Origin: Actinomycetota bacterium
Lineage (GTDB): Bacteria > Actinomycetota > Acidimicrobiia > Acidimicrobiales > Ilumatobacteraceae
Direction: 5' to 3'
DNA: 34,362 bases
Assembly (NCBI GenBank): GCA_009700145.1
Contig: WLMQ01000004.1
Coordinates: 1 to 34,362, forward strand
The notes under the pieces were generated by a model that worked only from the letters and a program-made list of their open reading frames with translations, ran no database searches and had not been told where the DNA came from. Below, piece after piece: positions 32,565 through 34,362 of this stretch. How positions within the stretch are numbered: the stretch's first letter is position 1; each line of letters begins with the position of its first letter. Position numbers and translations under genes: made by a program.

Positions 32565-33737
32565 GTGTCGATTTCAGATCAATCCATCATGTCTGAACCA
32601 TCCGAGTCAGGTCGCTTTGGCGAATTCGGTGGTCGTTTTGTGCCCGAGACATTGGTTCCAGCCTGTCAAGAATTAGAAGCCTCTTTCCGTGAGGCGTGGG
32701 CTGACCCGCTTTTTCGAGCAGAGCTCGATCAGGCATTGAAGGAATATGCCGGTCGTCCTTCAATGATCACTGAGTGCTATCAACTCGGAGCCAAATTAGG
32801 AATTCGTTTGGTGCTCAAGCGAGAAGATCTCAATCACACTGGCTCGCACAAGATTAATAATGTTCTCGGCCAAGTTCTTCTTGCTAAGCGCATGGGCAAG
32901 AAGCGCATCGTTGCCGAAACTGGAGCCGGCCAACACGGTGTTGCGGCTGCAACTGCTGCCGCCCTGATGGGTATGTCATGCAAGGTGTATATGGGCGCTG
33001 TCGATGTGGAACGTCAAGCACTCAACGTGTTCCGTATGAAGCTTCTCGGTGCCGAAGTTGAAGCAGTTCAAAGCGGTAGTCGTACGTTGAAAGACGCTGT
33101 GAATGAAGCGATGCGCGATTGGGTGGCTTCGGTTGAATCAACGCACTATTGCCTCGGCTCAGTCATGGGTCCACATCCGTATCCGTGGATGGTTCGTGAA
33201 TTCCATCGGGTGATCGGCAGTGAGGCCCGTGAGCAGTGCCTCGAGCGTTATGGGAGCGACCCAGACTTCGTCGTTGCTTGTGTCGGTGGAGGATCAAACG
33301 CGATCGGAATCTTCTCGGGTTTTGTTGATACGAAGGCTCGCTTGATCGGTGTTGAACCCGCAGGGGGAGCAGCGGTCGGCCGTGGTCAGCCCGGAGTTGT
33401 ACACGGCATGCGCAGTTACCTGATGCAAGACGAGTACGGCCAGGTACAAGAGGCCCACTCAATTTCGGCCGGTTTGGATTATCCAGGAGTCGGCCCTGAG
33501 CATTCGTACTTGGCGTCGATCGGACGTGCCGAATATCCGACCGTTACCGATGCTGAAGTGATTGAAGCATTTCAATTGATGGCGAAAACGGAAGGCATTA
33601 TTCCGGCCTTGGAATGTGCTCATGCCGTGGCATGGATTTCTCGAGAAGCCCCCAAAATGCAAGGTAAGACTGTGTTGATGAATTTGTCTGGCCGTGGTGA
33701 CAAAGATGTCGGTCAGATGATGGAGATACTCGGATGA
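32565..33737 (+). CDS. trpB: Tryptophan synthase beta subunit TrpB
   Basis: A 390-residue PLP enzyme that joins indole and serine. [14 protein letters not shown] opens the fold, [11 protein letters not shown] carries the PLP Lys (about residue 96), [10 protein letters not shown] is the substrate carboxylate loop and GGGSNAIG the PLP phosphate loop; [16 protein letters not shown] is the usual later block. I chose GTG 32565 because of the GAGGAG site. GTG 32553 adds four residues and ATG 32589 removes eight. It overlaps trpA by 4 nt, the common coupling of the two subunits. Confidence 0.95.
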   Translation: MSISDQSIMSEPSESGRFGEFGGRFVPETLVPACQELEASFREAWADPLFRAELDQALKEYAGRPSMITECYQLGAKLGIRLVLKREDLNHTGSHKINNVLGQVLLAKRMGKKRIVAETGAGQHGVAAATAAALMGMSCKVYMGAVDVERQALNVFRMKLLGAEVEAVQSGSRTLKDAVNEAMRDWVASVESTHYCLGSVMGPHPYPWMVREFHRVIGSEAREQCLERYGSDPDFVVACVGGGSNAIGIFSGFVDTKARLIGVEPAGGAAVGRGQPGVVHGMRSYLMQDEYGQVQEAHSISAGLDYPGVGPEHSYLASIGRAEYPTVTDAEVIEAFQLMAKTEGIIPALECAHAVAWISREAPKMQGKTVLMNLSGRGDKDVGQMMEILG

Positions 33738-34362
33738 CTTCGACGTCTTTGACGCCACTAGAAGTGACCTTGCGCGCCAAGCGTGACGCGGGCCGTAAAT
33801 TGCTGGTGCCGTACGTGACTGGCGGGCTAAAAGGTTGGACTGACGCGATTCGTGCTGCAGCGGCAAATGGCGCAGATGTCATTGAGATTGGTTTGCCGTT
33901 TTCCGATCCTGTGATGGATGGTCCAATTATTCAGCAAGCGTCGCAACAAGCACTTGATGACGGTGCGACTCCTGTCTCGATTCTGGAAGGTGTTCGTACG
34001 CTTGACGTCGATGTGCCTCTCGTCGTGATGTGTTATTACAACACGGTGCATCACGCCGGCCATGAGCGTTTTGCGTCGCAGTTGTTTCAAGCCGGAATAG
34101 TCGGTGCAATCATTCCAGATCTTCCTCTTGAAGAGTCTGGACCATGGTGCGCTGCAGCTGATGCTGTTGGCTTGGCGACGATCATGTTGGCAGCTCCCAC
34201 TGCTCCCGATGAGCGGCTGCCAAGGGTGTGTGCCCGAGCCCGGGGATTTGTGTACTCAGTTGGACTTCTCGGAGTCACTGGCGAACGAACCGAACTGGCC
34301 GCGACTGCCAGTCAGTTGGCCAAGCGTTTGAAGAAGATCACCGATGTACCGGTCATCGTCGG
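33734..34362 (+). CDS. trpA: Tryptophan synthase alpha subunit TrpA, 3' end outside the window
   Basis: The first ~209 of about 265 codons of the alpha subunit, which splits indole-3-glycerol phosphate. [15 protein letters not shown] contains the catalytic Glu and Asp; [18 protein letters not shown] and [13 protein letters not shown] match the phosphate-binding and loop-6 regions. ATG at 33734 overlaps the trpB stop (ATGA). The frame is open to the right edge, so nothing suggests a defect. Confidence 0.95.
   Translation, partial: MTSTSLTPLEVTLRAKRDAGRKLLVPYVTGGLKGWTDAIRAAAANGADVIEIGLPFSDPVMDGPIIQQASQQALDDGATPVSILEGVRTLDVDVPLVVMCYYNTVHHAGHERFASQLFQAGIVGAIIPDLPLEESGPWCAAADAVGLATIMLAAPTAPDERLPRVCARARGFVYSVGLLGVTGERTELAATASQLAKRLKKITDVPVIV

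Noticed and set aside
1-34362. Prophage, insertion sequence, CRISPR or defence island
   Set aside because: No transposase, integrase, Cas, toxin or phage motif appears in any frame, and no regularly spaced repeat array is present beyond the three 13-bp units.

Overview
The window reads as a chromosomal segment of an actinobacterium of moderate GC, most like the Acidimicrobiia. Reasons: three luciferase-like (F420/flavin-type) oxidoreductases, acyl-CoA dehydrogenase, acyl-CoA synthetase and NodN-type hydratase genes, a chromosomal menaquinone pathway, an MtrB/LpqB-like kinase-lipoprotein pair, frequent GTG starts and very tight gene packing. This placement is an inference from gene content. 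I see no insertion sequence, prophage, CRISPR array, rRNA or tRNA. About 40 protein genes are supported; the first (amidohydrolase) and last (trpA) run off the window.

Layout: (1) 1-4.8 kb: amidohydrolase tail, tandem hotdog protein, isochorismatase-fold protein without its catalytic residues, two divergent LLM oxidoreductases and an AcuI/YhdH-type reductase. (2) 4.9-7.8 kb: overlapping operon phoH-ybeY-corC-like. (3) 7.8-16.1 kb: an SDR and six menaquinone genes (menE, menA, menH, menD, menF, ubiE/menG) on both strands, with a FrnE-type DsbA protein and a DUF4190-like membrane protein between them; menB and menC are not here. (4) 16.2-20.7 kb: fatty-acyl or sterol-type catabolism genes. (5) 20.7-25.1 kb: small membrane protein, era, GerMN-type lipoprotein, sensor kinase, a structured 268-bp gap and a divergent response regulator. 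(6) 25.1-30.6 kb: dinG-like helicase and uppS on the minus strand; a degenerate UppS homologue, recO and glyS on the plus strand. (7) 30.6 kb to the end: an ABM-family monooxygenase-like protein followed by trpC-trpF-trpB-trpA.

The main discovery candidate is the pair at 27.0-28.4 kb. The catalytic cis-prenyltransferase UppS keeps the Asp of DGNGRWA but has lost the C-terminal RxG motif and the Glu of the usual AYAELYF segment. The divergent neighbour is a UppS-fold protein that has lost the catalytic Asp and the RTxGE signature but keeps exactly that Glu and a terminal RRFGG. This complementary loss matches the split between DHDDS and NgBR/Nus1 in eukaryotic heteromeric cis-prenyltransferase, and the degenerate protein also shows the PDLV-x2-xGP pattern of NgBR. 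It suggests a heteromeric undecaprenyl (or decaprenyl) diphosphate synthase in a bacterium.

Secondary points are a minus-strand C-rich RNA with an intrinsic terminator upstream of the sensor kinase (sRNA or attenuator), tandem 13-bp repeats before the ABM gene, and a long hairpin filling the gap between the first two genes.
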